Assembly: GCA_964431735.1 (NCBI GenBank)
Contig: CAYSLJ010000002.1
Span: 44,592 to 108,591 of the forward strand
Direction: 5' to 3'
DNA length: 64,000 nt
Origin: CALARM01 sp964431735
Lineage (GTDB): Bacteria > Vulcanimicrobiota > SpSt-956 > JAKJGF01
Position 1 is the first letter of the stretch. The number at the start of each line of letters is the position of its first letter. Below the pieces are notes generated by a model. It worked only from the letters and a program-made list of their open reading frames with translations. It did no database searches and was not told where the DNA came from. The position numbers and the translations under genes were made by a program. Below, in pieces: positions 7,990 through 17,521 of this stretch.

Positions 7990-9750
7990 ATGGAAAGAAA
8001 AAAAAATCCCTATGGTATATCTGATTTTGATAGGATAAGAAGAGAAAATTTTTATTATATAGATAAAACCAGATTTATTGAGAAAATAGAAAATTCTTCA
8101 TCTTTTTTATTTTTCATCAGACCGAGACGGTTCGGAAAATCTCTCCTGCTATCTGTTCTTGAATGTTATTATGATATAGAAAAAAAAGACGAATTTGAAG
8201 CTCTCTTTTCCGGCACCTGTGTCTATGAAAATCCTACAGAGGAGAAAAACAAATACTTCATATTAAAATTTAATTTTTCTGAAGTAAGCGGAAATATCAA
8301 TAAAATAGAGGAATCGTTTAACAGGACTGTGAGGCTCTCATGTCTGAGGTTTATTAAAAAATATAAACATTACCTTGAAGATAATGATGGAAAAATGTAT
8401 AAAACCATAGAAAATACAGAGTATGCTTCGGAAATTTTAAAATATGTCATCAGTTTTATGGAAGACAGAGAAAAGATTTATCTTCTCATAGATGAATATG
8501 ATAATTTTACTAACACAATAATCTCCTCACAGGGTAAAGAACGATATATGGCAATAACACACGGAGAAGGCTTCTACAGAAATTTCTTCAATGTAATCAA
8601 AGCAGGAACTACCGGCACAAATGCTCCTGTCTCGAAATTATTCATAACAGGAGTATCACCTGTTACAATGGATGATGTAACAAGCGGATTTAATATAGGA
8701 GATAATATAACGACAGATCCTTCCTTTAATGAAATGGTCGGCTTTACTGAAAAAGAAGTTTCTGACCTTCTGGATTATTATAAATCTTCCGGTTTAATCG
8801 GAGAAGAAAAAGATAAATTAATTCAGATAATGAAACCCTGGTATGATAATTATCTTTTTTCAAAGCACAAACAAACCAGAATGTATAATTCAGATATGGC
8901 TCTTTATTTTATTAAAGAATATATAAAGATTAATAACATTCCTGAAAATATGTTAGATCACAATATAAGAACAGACTATAAAAAACTCAGGCATCTTATC
9001 ATAACAGATATGGAAGGCCAATTCAGGGTAAACGGGAATTTCGAGAAATTAAAGAAAATACTTGAAGAAGGTCAGATTACTTCAGATATAGCAAGAACTT
9101 TCTCTGTTGATAAAATAATAAATCCTGAGAATTTTATCTCTTTATTATATTATTTCGGATTATTGACAATAAAGGGAGTATATCAGGGAATGCCTCTCCT
9201 TATAGTTCCCAATGAAGTCATAAGGCAGTTATATTATGAATATATAAGAGATGCCTATTATGATACAAAGCTATTTAATATAGATCTGTATAAACTTGGG
9301 CAACTCTTCAGAGATATGGCCTATAACGGCAAATGGGAAGAACTATTTATATATCTTTCTGATGAGATGAACAACCAGACCTCTTTAAGGGATTATATTC
9401 AGGGAGAAAAGTCTGTTCAGACCTTTCTCCGGGCCTATCTGAATATATCTAATTATTATATAACCAGAAGTGAATGTGAATTAAATAAAGGTTACTCCGA
9501 TATATTAATGCTTCCAAATCTGCTGAATTTCCCGGATATGGGTTATTCCTATCTGCTGGAGATAAAATACATAGGGGTAAGTGAATACAGTGAAAGCAGG
9601 GTAAACTCCAAAATCCTTGAAGCAGAAGATGAGTTAAAAAGATATGAGAAGGACAGTGATTTAAAGAAGCTGACAGGAAATACACAATTGATTGAGATAA
9701 TTCTTGTTTTCTGCGGTGTTGAACTGAAGTGCAGAAGGGTGTTCGGGTAA
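7990..9750 (+). CDS. AAA-ATPase-like / PDDEXK_9 nuclease fusion
   Basis: This 586-residue protein has the common PF09820 AAA-ATPase-like N-terminal domain followed by a PDDEXK_9 nuclease-like C-terminal domain. The N-terminus shows YGISDFDRIRRENFYYIDKT, a Walker A-like RPRRFGKSLLL and a Walker B-like LLIDEYDNF. The C-terminus has GYSDILMLP and YLLEIKYI, the nuclease-fold Asp and Glu-x-Lys. These proteins are abundant, multicopy and of unknown role, with suspected defence or mobile-element links. It has its own promoter and stands alone. Confidence 0.85.
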   Translation: MERKKNPYGISDFDRIRRENFYYIDKTRFIEKIENSSSFLFFIRPRRFGKSLLLSVLECYYDIEKKDEFEALFSGTCVYENPTEEKNKYFILKFNFSEVSGNINKIEESFNRTVRLSCLRFIKKYKHYLEDNDGKMYKTIENTEYASEILKYVISFMEDREKIYLLIDEYDNFTNTIISSQGKERYMAITHGEGFYRNFFNVIKAGTTGTNAPVSKLFITGVSPVTMDDVTSGFNIGDNITTDPSFNEMVGFTEKEVSDLLDYYKSSGLIGEEKDKLIQIMKPWYDNYLFSKHKQTRMYNSDMALYFIKEYIKINNIPENMLDHNIRTDYKKLRHLIITDMEGQFRVNGNFEKLKKILEEGQITSDIARTFSVDKIINPENFISLLYYFGLLTIKGVYQGMPLLIVPNEVIRQLYYEYIRDAYYDTKLFNIDLYKLGQLFRDMAYNGKWEELFIYLSDEMNNQTSLRDYIQGEKSVQTFLRAYLNISNYYITRSECELNKGYSDILMLPNLLNFPDMGYSYLLEIKYIGVSEYSESRVNSKILEAEDELKRYEKDSDLKKLTGNTQLIEIILVFCGVELKCRRVFG

Positions 9751-9803
9751 CGGTAAATCAGTAAAGAGTGACTACGGACAAATTGATATCAAAATTGACA
9801 ATT

Positions 9804-11860
9804 TCACTCAGAAACCATGTCTCCGCCACTGTTGCCTCCGGATGGAGGTTGACTCACAGGCGGCGGGCTCGAACTGCTGTCATCTGAGTAGCCGCATCCT
9901 CCACCGCCACCGCTCCAGCCGGTATTATTATCTGTTCCGCTCCAGGTAGTCGTGCTCGCTGCTCTTATTTTTTCATCAATCTTTTTTATATAATCAACGG
10001 CATTTTTCTGCATATCTCCACCGGGTTTAAGGGTCACTATATTATCAAAATAATACCTTGCTTCTTCATATTTTCCACTTTTATAAAGGCTTTCCCCTTT
10101 ATTCATATAACAGGCCGAAAGCCCTGCTTTTACATCTTTATCTGTATTATTTATATCCATTGCCTTTTTAAAATTCTTCTCTGCTTCATCATATTTCTTT
10201 TTTCCCGAATAACTCTGGCCAAGTTTTACATAACAGGTAAAACTCACAGAAAGGATATTCTTCTTTTCTTCACCGGAAGAGTTTAATTTCAAAGCTTTCT
10301 CCAGATATGTAACGGCATTTGTGTAATGCTTTAATTTATAATAAGCAGTCCCGGAAGCTATAACGGCGGACTTATCAGAATTGTATATGGTAAGTATTTT
10401 TTTAGCCGTATCAATAACTTTCTCATATTCTCCCTGTGCTGTATAACATCTGACCAACTTCTCAGAGATTCCATATTATCCGAATCTTTACTCAGAACCT
10501 TCAGAAAACAGGCGGAAGCATTTTTATAGTCCTTTTTACCAATGAAGATCTTTCCGAGTTCCAGATAGTCATCTTTTTTAAATTTACCTGCTGCTGCAAA
10601 TTTATCCAGAACATCTTTTAAAGAAGTATAATCTTTTTTCTTTCTATACAGATCATCCAGTGCCGAAAGGGCTTTTTCGTTTTTACCATCAATAGATACA
10701 GCCTGATTGTAATAGACTGCAGCACTATTGGGATCTTCCATTTTCTGAGCTATATCTCCGAGAGATAATAAAATATTGCTTTTATTTTTAATATCTTTTT
10801 CAATCTTTAAGAGCTTATCATAATTTTTTTTCGCCGTTGTATATTCACTGTTCCTGTATGCATCTTCTGCCCACTTTTTTAAATTAACGGGATTATTCAA
10901 ATAAATATGTCTCATTACATCACCTGCTATAAATACAATCAAGAACGCAATTATTGCAGGTATGAAGAATTTTTTATTATCTTTTTTATCTTTCTTTTGA
11001 AAAGCAGTTTTCACCGGCACAGTAGGTGTATGATAAACCATTCCGGTTGGAATGGGGCTTTGCCTGGGAAGTGTTTCTTTCGAAGAAATCCCGGAATAAG
11101 CCACATCAGTTTTATATAATGATCTCTCCTGAGAGGGAGTTACAGAAGGCGGAACAGGTATTGATGAATATGGTACAGTGGAGTTATAAGGAACAGTAGG
11201 AGTATTTACTGTAACAGAAATATTTTTCATATTTTCAAGGGCTTCTTTCATATGTAAGGCATTTTTATAACGGCCGTCAGGGTTCATAGAAAGAGCACAC
11301 ATTACTATATCATCAAGTTCCTGTGGCACATCCGGCTTATGACTTCTTACAGGGGCAAAATCTCCCGGTATTACCGGAACTATACCGGTCAACAAACAGT
11401 GTATTGTAGCACCGAGGGAATATATGTCAGATCTTATTTCAGGTTTTCCCAGCAATATTTCTTTAGGGGCAAATACTGGTGTGCCTATTACTGTTTTTGT
11501 GGAATCATTTCCCGGAGTCATGGTTCTTGCTATACCGAAATCTATAAGCATCAATCTGTTATCTGAATAACGAAGCATTATATTGCCGGGTTTTAAATCC
11601 CTGTAGACTATGGGAAGATTCTAATTATGAAGGTAATCCAGAACCTGAAGCAACTCTTTTGCCCATGCTATTACCAGATCCGGCGGGACTCCTTCCACTC
11701 CGTAACTTCTCATAACGGTATCAAGATCTTTACCATCTATATATTCCATTACAAGATAATAACGGCCTGATGTTATGAAATAATCTTTTACTACAGGTAA
11801 ATTCGGATGTCTAAGTACCGTAACAGGTAAATTGGTACCAAAAAAAATATGGAACATGCT
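9804..11860 (-). pseudogene. Ser/Thr protein kinase-TPR gene, inactivated
   Basis: The intact ancestor was a PknB-like kinase with a membrane segment and a TPR tail. Remains in order: N-lobe end LRHPNLPVVKDYF and hinge MEYIDGKDL, catalytic loop YRDLKPGN, DFG (LIDFGIAR), a transmembrane segment (FIPAIIAFLIVFIAG), about six TPRs and a Gly/Ser-rich tail. Three lesions are visible. The P-loop and VAIK lysine region are missing at the border with the element at 11861-12009. An in-frame TAG (11621-11623) follows LDYLHN just before the catalytic loop. A frameshift near 10457-10470 splits the TPR region, explained by an extra CT (TCTCTGAG for TCTGAG). TAG is an ordinary stop elsewhere, so readthrough is unlikely. 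Confidence 0.85.
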
Positions 11861-12009
11861 CCTGTCCCTGGCCGGGCTCTGGAGGAAAAGATATGCCGTA
11901 TTAAAAGAGAGTTGTAAATGATATAGAAGCAAAATATTAACAGTCTGCAAAACCAGTTTACCACGTAACAGGATCATATCTTTTCCGGAAGAGTCCGGTC
12001 AGGGACAGG
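11861..12009. mobile_element. 149-bp MITE-like element with 35-bp terminal inverted repeats
   Basis: The ends are CCTGTCCCTG-GCCGG at 11861 and, on the other strand from 12009, CCTGTCCCTG-ACCGG. Extended to 35 bp they match at 30 positions, closing with GGAAAAGATATG-type sequence. It encodes nothing convincing and replaces the 5' part of the kinase gene. No clear target duplication is seen. Confidence 0.75.
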
Positions 12010-12029
12010 GTTTAGAAATGGATACTGAC

Positions 12030-12767
12030 TTATCTGGAGCGGTAATAAGGTGTCTTCACAATCCGAAAACCCAGGTAATCATAACTGAACATGGGGGCTC
12101 CGCTGTTACGAATAGCAGATCTGCAGCAATATGCATCATAACACCAGCATCCGCCTCTATAGACACGGAATGTTCCGAAATCCGCTCCTGACGGATTGAC
12201 TGAATGCTCGTCCGAATAATCACCGAACCAGTCACTGCACCATTCCCATACATTTCCCATCATATCATAGAGGCCGAATTTATTCGGCTTTCTCTGTCCA
12301 ACAGGATGGACTTTACCTTCTGAATTACCAAAATACCAGCAAAACTCATCATCCATCTCTGTGCCCCAGTAATACTCGGTAGTGGTTCCGGCGCGGCAGG
12401 CATATTCCCATTCAGCCTCTGTGGGAAGTCTGTAAGTTTTTCCTGTCTTCCCGCTCAGCCACTGACAATAGGCACATGCTTCATCCCATGTTACATTTAC
12501 TACTGGCAGATTGTCGCCGGGATTCTCATGTTCAGGATCAAACAGAGAATACTCTTTATTGGTCACTTCATATGTTCCTATATAAAAATCACTTAATGTG
12601 ACCTGATGAACAGGCATGGCAATATCAGTCTGCCCCATTTGAAAAGTTCCGCCTTTGATAAAAACCATATCAGGCTCTATATAAGGTCTCACGTCGTCAG
12701 AAGAAAAAAGTGAAACACTTAAGGATAATATAAATATTAAGATATAAAATTTCTGTATAAGCTTCAT
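12030..12767 (-). CDS. Secreted SUMF1/FGE-sulfatase-domain protein
   Basis: A 245-residue exported protein: residues 1-22 are a signal peptide (KKFYILIFILSLSVSLF-like), followed by a full formylglycine-generating-enzyme-fold domain with FIKGGTFQMG, PVHQVTLSDF, YEVTNKEY, RLPTEAEWEYACRAG, NKFGLYDMMGNVWEW and RGGCWCYDAYCCRSA. These domains occur as FGE, as ergothioneine-type oxygenases or as non-catalytic modules near Ser/Thr kinases. A Cys-x4-Cys pair (CYDAYC) sits where true FGE carries its copper/active cysteines, so oxidase activity is possible but unproven. A heptad tract directly precedes the ATG and no Shine-Dalgarno is visible. Confidence 0.85.
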   Translation of the reverse strand: MKLIQKFYILIFILSLSVSLFSSDDVRPYIEPDMVFIKGGTFQMGQTDIAMPVHQVTLSDFYIGTYEVTNKEYSLFDPEHENPGDNLPVVNVTWDEACAYCQWLSGKTGKTYRLPTEAEWEYACRAGTTTEYYWGTEMDDEFCWYFGNSEGKVHPVGQRKPNKFGLYDMMGNVWEWCSDWFGDYSDEHSVNPSGADFGTFRVYRGGCWCYDAYCCRSAIRNSGAPMFSYDYLGFRIVKTPYYRSR

Positions 12768-12777
12768 ATTTTTTTAT

Positions 12778-12810
12778 CGTGACGCGTGACGCGTAACGCG
12801 TGACGCGTGG
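12778..12810 (+). repeat. GTRAYGC heptad tract
   Basis: Four GTGACGC/GTAACGC units lie 11 bp upstream of the SUMF1 gene (minus strand); the strand sense to that gene is stop-free. Confidence 0.85.
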
Positions 12811-12843
12811 GAACAGATTTAACTCAGTATAAGACTATTTATA

Positions 12844-12895
12844 ACAAATCCTCTAATCCTATAAATCCTATTTTGCTCCCTGTCTAAATCCCATT
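12844..12895 (+). repeat. Degenerate AATCCT tandem tract
   Basis: Units such as AATCCTCT, AATCCTAT and AAATCCC run to the 3' end of the M20 gene and supply its stop codon. A similar tract is at 20185-20217. Confidence 0.5.
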
Positions 12896-14059
12896 AATCT
12901 CAGTCAGGTAATCACATGCAATCTGGCATAAGAGAGCAGAGCCTGTAACAAGGCTGTCTTCATTGAGATCAAACTTCGGATGATGAAGAGGAGAATGAAA
13001 ACCTTCTCCTCCGCCTCCGACACGAATAAAAGCACCTGGAACCTTCTGAAGGAAACAGGAAAAATCCTCTCCCCCCATAGAAGGATGGGACTTTACGAGA
13101 ACATTTTCCCTGCCCAGTAATTTCACGGCACTTTCTTCAACAAATTTCGTAATGGCAGGTTCATTGACTCCTCCAGGATATCCTTCCATAAAATTCAGTT
13201 CATAATCCCCTCCGTAACTGGCCACAATGGAAGAAATAACTTTATTCATAACAGGAGGAATTTCTTTATGAATTTCATTCGAAAGGGTTCTTAAGGTACC
13301 TTCCATTTCAACATGATCTGCTACGATATTATATCTGTCTCCCCCTTTTATTGTGCCAATTCCTATAAGAACTGTTTCTGTAGGATCTACATGCCTTGTT
13401 CTTATCCTCTGAATTGCCTGTATAACCTCTGCTGCCATAGTTATAGCGTCAATAGCTTTATGAGGTTTTGCCACATGGCCTGCCAGACCCTTTAAAACAA
13501 GGGTAAATTTACTGCTTGCAGCATGGGTCTGACCGTAGGAAATACCAATCTTTCCCGCTTCAATATCAGAGATCATATGAAGGGCAAAAGCTGCATCTAC
13601 ATGAGGATTCTCAAGGACTCCAGCATCTATCATGGGTTGAGCGCCTCCGGGGCCTTCCTCTGCAGGCTGAAAAATAAATTTTACATTTCCTTTTAATAAA
13701 TCTCTTCTGCCTGAAAGAATCTTTGCGGCACCGAGCAACATGGCAGTATGAGCATCATGGCCGCAGGCATGCATTACACCGGGATTTTTAGATTTATAGG
13801 GAACATCATTTTCTTCCTGAATACTCAGGGCATCCATATCTGCCCTCAGAGCAACGGTTTTACCATGCTCTTTTCCCCTGATAAGTCCTACTACTCCTGT
13901 ATTTACAAGTCTGAAACAGTCTATACCGAAACTCTTCAGACACTCATCTACAAGAGCAGAGGTTTTTACTTCATTAAACCCTGTTTCAGGATATTCATGA
14001 ATAAGTCTCCTCCATTTACTGAGATCTGGTTTTATATGGCATGCGTCAGTTAAAAACAT
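12884..14059 (-). CDS. M20-family amidohydrolase (hippurate/IAA-amino-acid hydrolase type)
   Basis: A cytoplasmic dizinc aminoacylase/carboxypeptidase of the M20D group, which removes N-acyl groups from amino acids. The 391-residue length is typical. Zinc and catalytic motifs are VALRADMDAL, MHACGHDAHTAMLL, PAEEGPGGA and MGGEDFSCF. The ATG at 14059 follows a strong GGAGGT. It ends inside an AATCCC-type repeat. The likely substrate class is N-acyl amino acids or N-acetyl-diaminopimelate; the exact substrate cannot be read from sequence. Confidence 0.9.
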   Translation of the reverse strand: MFLTDACHIKPDLSKWRRLIHEYPETGFNEVKTSALVDECLKSFGIDCFRLVNTGVVGLIRGKEHGKTVALRADMDALSIQEENDVPYKSKNPGVMHACGHDAHTAMLLGAAKILSGRRDLLKGNVKFIFQPAEEGPGGAQPMIDAGVLENPHVDAAFALHMISDIEAGKIGISYGQTHAASSKFTLVLKGLAGHVAKPHKAIDAITMAAEVIQAIQRIRTRHVDPTETVLIGIGTIKGGDRYNIVADHVEMEGTLRTLSNEIHKEIPPVMNKVISSIVASYGGDYELNFMEGYPGGVNEPAITKFVEESAVKLLGRENVLVKSHPSMGGEDFSCFLQKVPGAFIRVGGGGEGFHSPLHHPKFDLNEDSLVTGSALLCQIACDYLTEINGI

Positions 14060-14075
14060 TTATGTACCTCCGGTT

Positions 14076-14107
14076 CGTAACGCGTGACGCGTAACGCGTG
14101 ACGCGTA
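14076..14107 (+). repeat. GTRAYGC heptad tract
   Basis: Four GTAACGC/GTGACGC units between the M20 start and the CBS gene end. The open strand reads into the M20 gene. Confidence 0.85.
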
Positions 14108-14129
14108 ATTCACAGATTTTACCTGCCAA

Positions 14130-14591
14130 TCATTGTTCGCCATTTTTAGCAAGAATTGTAAGAATATCTTTTCTTCCTATTATTCCTATGAGTTTTTTAT
14201 CTTTTACCACGGGAATTCTTTTAATTTTTCTCGTCACCATAGCACTGGCTATCTCTTCAAGAGGAGTATCTTCAGTAACTGCTATGACTCTTTTTGTCAT
14301 AACGTCTGCTGCAGTAGTGCCGAGCATTTTCTTTAATTCAGCTTCCATAGCATTGGGATGTTCCAGATAAATAACTCCGCCAAGGATCTGATAAAAGAGT
14401 GGCATATGAAATTTAGATGCCCTCATAACGAGATCTCCGTCTGTTATTATACCGACAACTTCTTCCTTATCATTCAGTACGGGAATAGCTTCTATATCAT
14501 TTTCCGACATCATTTTTACCAGTTCCTTTACAGGAGTATCAGGTTTTACGGTAATAACTTCTTTAGTCATTAAATCTTTTGCAGTAATCAC
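14130..14591 (-). CDS. Tandem CBS-domain protein
   Basis: A 153-residue protein made only of two CBS domains, which usually bind adenine nucleotides as an energy sensor. Domain 1 begins AKDLMTKEVITVKPDTPVKE and continues to GIITDGDLVMR. Domain 2 begins AADVMTKRVIAVTEDTPLEE and ends GIIGRKDIL. Start is GTG at 14591 with GAGAGGAT upstream. It sits upstream of the M20 gene on the same strand but is separated by repeats, so co-regulation is uncertain. The regulated partner is unknown. Confidence 0.88.
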   Translation of the reverse strand: MITAKDLMTKEVITVKPDTPVKELVKMMSENDIEAIPVLNDKEEVVGIITDGDLVMRASKFHMPLFYQILGGVIYLEHPNAMEAELKKMLGTTAADVMTKRVIAVTEDTPLEEIASAMVTRKIKRIPVVKDKKLIGIIGRKDILTILAKNGEQ

Positions 14592-14641
14592 CTTTTATCA
14601 TCCTCTCTTTAATAATAAACATCTATCCTAATTCTAATCCA

Positions 14642-14719
14642 CATCACGCATCACGCATCACGCATCACGCATCACGCATCACGCATTACGCATCACGCAT
14701 CACGCATCACGCATCACGA
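14642..14719 (+). repeat. Long GTRAYGC heptad array (about 11 units)
   Basis: The longest uninterrupted array in the window, mostly GCATCAC on the plus strand with one GCATTAC unit. It ends 2 bp from the stop of the PD40 gene; its stop-rich strand is sense to that gene. Confidence 0.92.
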
Positions 14720-14721
14720 TA

Positions 14722-15660
14722 TTATCCTCCCGTTACCAGTTGAAGCCAGTCCGGTTCGGAAGCATCAGGAATTATCTCTCTTATACCGGAACCGTCAGTG
14801 TTCATAACATAAATTCCATAAGAAAGAAAAGTCTGTTTGCTGGAAGAGAAAAAATCTTTCTCGAATACAATCCTATCTCCATAGGGCGAAAAGGAAGGGT
14901 TTGTAAACTGACATCCCCTGGTTTTACCTATTAATTTTATTACTCCCAGTGTTTTCAGACGTATCATACGTAATTCCCCGCCCTGTTCATAATTATACCA
15001 GCCTGCAACCAGAAAATTTTCATCAGGCGAAAAATCCGGTCTGAGCCAGCCCGGGTCTGAATTCAAATATTCTATTTTACGGGAAAAAAAATTGTATGTA
15101 GCAAGATAATTGCTGATTTTTTCAGTTCTTAACTCATTGAATACAATATCTTCTCCTCCGGGGAAAAACCTCGGATAGTTCATCATCGTTTCTCCTGCTT
15201 TTATTACGACATGTACACCTGTTCCGTCGGCAGAGGCAACACAGATTTCAGTTCTGTTCTGTCCCAGAAAATAATCCCATACATTACTTTCATGGGTAAA
15301 AATTATTTTCTTTCCGTCCAGAGAATAAGAAGGGCTTATACAGTAGCCGGGCATATCGATAAATTTTTCAGATTTTCCTGTATCAAAATCATATTTCCAT
15401 ATCTTTCTGCCTGAAACAAAGAGGATAGATTTCCCGTCAGGAGACCAGGAAGGTTCATTGACGTCGCATGACTGGGTAAGCTGCTTCCGGTCTGACCCGT
15501 CAGGACTGGCAATCCAGAGATTGTTCTGTAAAACAAAAGCTATCTTATTTTTCATTTTCTGTTCTTTTTTAATATTTTTTTCTTTCGAAAAGATCCGGTC
15601 ATTTAACAATAATGCAAATATGAGGAAACATATCAAGATTACATTTTTATTTTTTAACAT
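14722..15660 (-). CDS. Exported TolB-like PD40 beta-propeller protein
   Basis: The N-terminus (MLKNKNVILICFLIFALLL) is a signal peptide or anchor. The remaining ~280 residues are WD40-like PD40 blades with repeated signatures: LWIASPDGSDRKQLT, EPSWSPDGKSILF, SYSLDGKKIIF, DFSPDENFLV, SFSPYGDRIVF and IYVMNTDGSG. It is probably periplasmic or surface-bound and binds ligands or proteins; it is not clearly TolB because the N-terminal TolB domain is absent. ATG 15660 has AAGGAGAA upstream. A second PD40 protein is at 39157. Confidence 0.85.
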   Translation of the reverse strand: MLKNKNVILICFLIFALLLNDRIFSKEKNIKKEQKMKNKIAFVLQNNLWIASPDGSDRKQLTQSCDVNEPSWSPDGKSILFVSGRKIWKYDFDTGKSEKFIDMPGYCISPSYSLDGKKIIFTHESNVWDYFLGQNRTEICVASADGTGVHVVIKAGETMMNYPRFFPGGEDIVFNELRTEKISNYLATYNFFSRKIEYLNSDPGWLRPDFSPDENFLVAGWYNYEQGGELRMIRLKTLGVIKLIGKTRGCQFTNPSFSPYGDRIVFEKDFFSSSKQTFLSYGIYVMNTDGSGIREIIPDASEPDWLQLVTGG

Positions 15661-15679
15661 TTTTATTCTCCTTTTGTTC

Positions 15680-15778
15680 GTGACGCGTGGGTCGTGATGC
15701 GTAATGCGTTATAATCGTGACGCGTAACGCGTGACGCGTGACGCGTGGTTCGTAATGCGTAATGCGTGATGCGTGTTT
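15680..15778 (+). repeat. GTRAYGC heptad tracts
   Basis: Three linked runs of GTGACGC, GTAATGC and GTAACGC units upstream of the PD40 gene, all in one orientation with the open strand reading into that gene. Confidence 0.9.
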
Positions 15779-15782
15779 TACC

Positions 15783-15810
15783 GGTACCGGGCAACCACAG
15801 AGGGTTAGCC
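15783..15810. repeat. GGTACCGGG hairpin element, copy 1
   Basis: GGTACCGGGCAACC-ACAGAG-GGTTAGCC forms an imperfect hairpin between two heptad tracts of different families. Related copies are at 21620-21646 and about 54994-55022. Confidence 0.7.
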
Positions 15811-15906
15811 ACTACTACTCACTTTTCACTTTTCACTTTTCACTACTCACCATTCACTTTTCACTACTCACCATTCACTACTCACTACTCACTTTTCACT
15901 ACTCAC
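15811..15906 (+). repeat. GTGARTA-family heptad array
   Basis: About thirteen units (ACTCACT, TTTCACT, ATTCACC on the plus strand). The TGA stop of the NAD(P)HX repair gene is supplied by its first unit on the minus strand. Confidence 0.9.
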
Positions 15907-17480
15907 ATATAAAAAATCCATTCAACAGGCTCACGGCCTGATTTAATAACTCCGAGACCATCCGGTATATAATCTATTAAATCTCCTGCTATCAAAGATT
16001 CTTCTCCTATGTCTTTACAGGCAAGAGAACCGCTGAGTCCATGAAGATATGTTCCACAGAGACAGGCGTAAAGAGGACTGAGTCCCTGTGCCAGAAAAGA
16101 GGTCACCATACCTGTAAGAACATCTCCGCTTCCTCCTGTAGCCATACCGGGCGTTCCTGTAGGATTAAAATAAATATGCCCGTCAGGTGTTGCTATAATG
16201 GAACGGGCAAATTTTAAAATTATATAAACATTCCATTTTCCGGCAAATTCAGAGGCTATTCTGACAGGGTCTGATTTAATCTCTGTTAAAGTAAGACCTG
16301 CAAGGCGGGCCATTTCTCCCGGATGAGGTGTCAGAATAACAGGATAATTACGTTTTCCGAGGACAGAAATATCTTCCGATAAAAGATTAAGGCCGTCTGC
16401 ATCTATGACAACAGGGAATTCAGATAAAGAGATCAATTTTCTCACAAGTTCTCCTGTTTCTTTTTCTGTCGATAGTCCCGGCCCTATCGCCATGGCATCG
16501 GCAGATATAGCCGAAATAATGTCAAAAGCTTTAAGAGAGATGGTTCCGGCAGAAGTTTCCGGCAGAGGTTTTGTCATAACCTCTGTAAGTTTAACTTCCA
16601 TAATGTCATTTAGGCGTTCAGGAATAGCGACAGTTACAAGTCCTGCTCCCGTTCTCAGGGAACTTTCTCCCGAAAGGGCGGCAGCACCTGTAAATCCCGG
16701 GGAACCTGCCACTATAAGAACCTTTCCGCAGGTACCTTTATAAGCATCTAAATCTCTCACAGGGAGGTTATCTCTTACAATATCAGATGTAATAAGATGA
16801 GTGTATAAATGTTTATCTTTTCTCCAGAAATCCTTCGGAATACTTATATCTGCCACTGCAAGGTTTCCCACATAAAGTCCTCCGGGGAATATAAACATGC
16901 CTCTTTTGGGAAGACAGAAGGTTACTGTTTCTGTGGCTTTTATACAGGGGCCTTCCACATGGCCTGTAGTGCAGTCAAGACCTGAAGGAGTATCTATGGC
17001 TATGACAGGTTTCCCTGTATTATTGACAATTTTTATAACTTCAGCTATAAGACCTCTGGCACCGCCTTTAATACCTGTCCCTAAAAGGCCGTCTATAATC
17101 ATATCTCCCTTCTCTATTTCAAAAGAAAGAAAAGGAAGATCATTTTCCGAAAAAATTTCTTTTACAGGGACGTCGATTTTTTCTGCTATAAAACAATTTG
17201 TCATGGCATCACCTTTTAACTCTTCTTTTTTTGCAATAAGAAAGATTCTAACTTTATAGCCGTTATTAAAAAGGTGTCGTGCAATGACAAAACCGTCTCC
17301 CCCGTTATTTCCTCTTCCTGCAAGAATTATCACACAAGAATCTCTATTAATTCTCCTGATAATTCGTTCATAAACGGCACGACCTGCATTTTCCATTAAA
17401 ACCATGCCAGGTATTCCGAGTTCATTTATGGTTTTTCTATCAAGAGACTGCATTTCTTCAGAAGTTACTATTTTTAACAA
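15903..17480 (-). CDS. nnr: Bifunctional NAD(P)H-hydrate repair enzyme (epimerase/dehydratase)
   Basis: Repairs hydrated NAD(P)H. The N-terminal YjeF_N epimerase domain (about residues 1-210) shows MVLMENAGRAV, LAGRGNNGGDGFVIAR, DGLLGTG and AIDTPSGLD. The C-terminal ADP-dependent dehydratase domain shows GKVLIVAGSPGFTGAA, AIGPGLS, VIDADGLNLL, LTPHPGEMARL and TGGSGDVLTGM. Start is taken as TTG 17480 because AGAGGTGAT lies just upstream and the frame beyond it is translated heptad repeat. The stop also comes from a repeat, so both gene ends abut heptads. Assignment is firm. Confidence 0.93.
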   Translation of the reverse strand: MLKIVTSEEMQSLDRKTINELGIPGMVLMENAGRAVYERIIRRINRDSCVIILAGRGNNGGDGFVIARHLFNNGYKVRIFLIAKKEELKGDAMTNCFIAEKIDVPVKEIFSENDLPFLSFEIEKGDMIIDGLLGTGIKGGARGLIAEVIKIVNNTGKPVIAIDTPSGLDCTTGHVEGPCIKATETVTFCLPKRGMFIFPGGLYVGNLAVADISIPKDFWRKDKHLYTHLITSDIVRDNLPVRDLDAYKGTCGKVLIVAGSPGFTGAAALSGESSLRTGAGLVTVAIPERLNDIMEVKLTEVMTKPLPETSAGTISLKAFDIISAISADAMAIGPGLSTEKETGELVRKLISLSEFPVVIDADGLNLLSEDISVLGKRNYPVILTPHPGEMARLAGLTLTEIKSDPVRIASEFAGKWNVYIILKFARSIIATPDGHIYFNPTGTPGMATGGSGDVLTGMVTSFLAQGLSPLYACLCGTYLHGLSGSLACKDIGEESLIAGDLIDYIPDGLGVIKSGREPVEWIFYM

Positions 17481-17493
17481 TTTATCACCTCTG

Positions 17494-17521
17494 GTATCGT
17501 GACGCGTAACGCGTGACGGGA
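17494..17521 (+). repeat. GTRAYGC heptad tract
   Basis: Three GTGACGC/GTAACGC units just upstream of the TTG start of the NAD(P)HX repair gene; open strand sense to it. Confidence 0.85.

Noticed and set aside
11618..11626. Recoded TAG (stop codon reassignment) in the kinase gene
   Set aside because: TAG serves as the normal stop in other genes here (for example prp and corA), and the gene has two further lesions.
14642..14719. CRISPR-like array
   Set aside because: Units are 7 bp with no spacers and no cas genes nearby; it is a simple tandem repeat.
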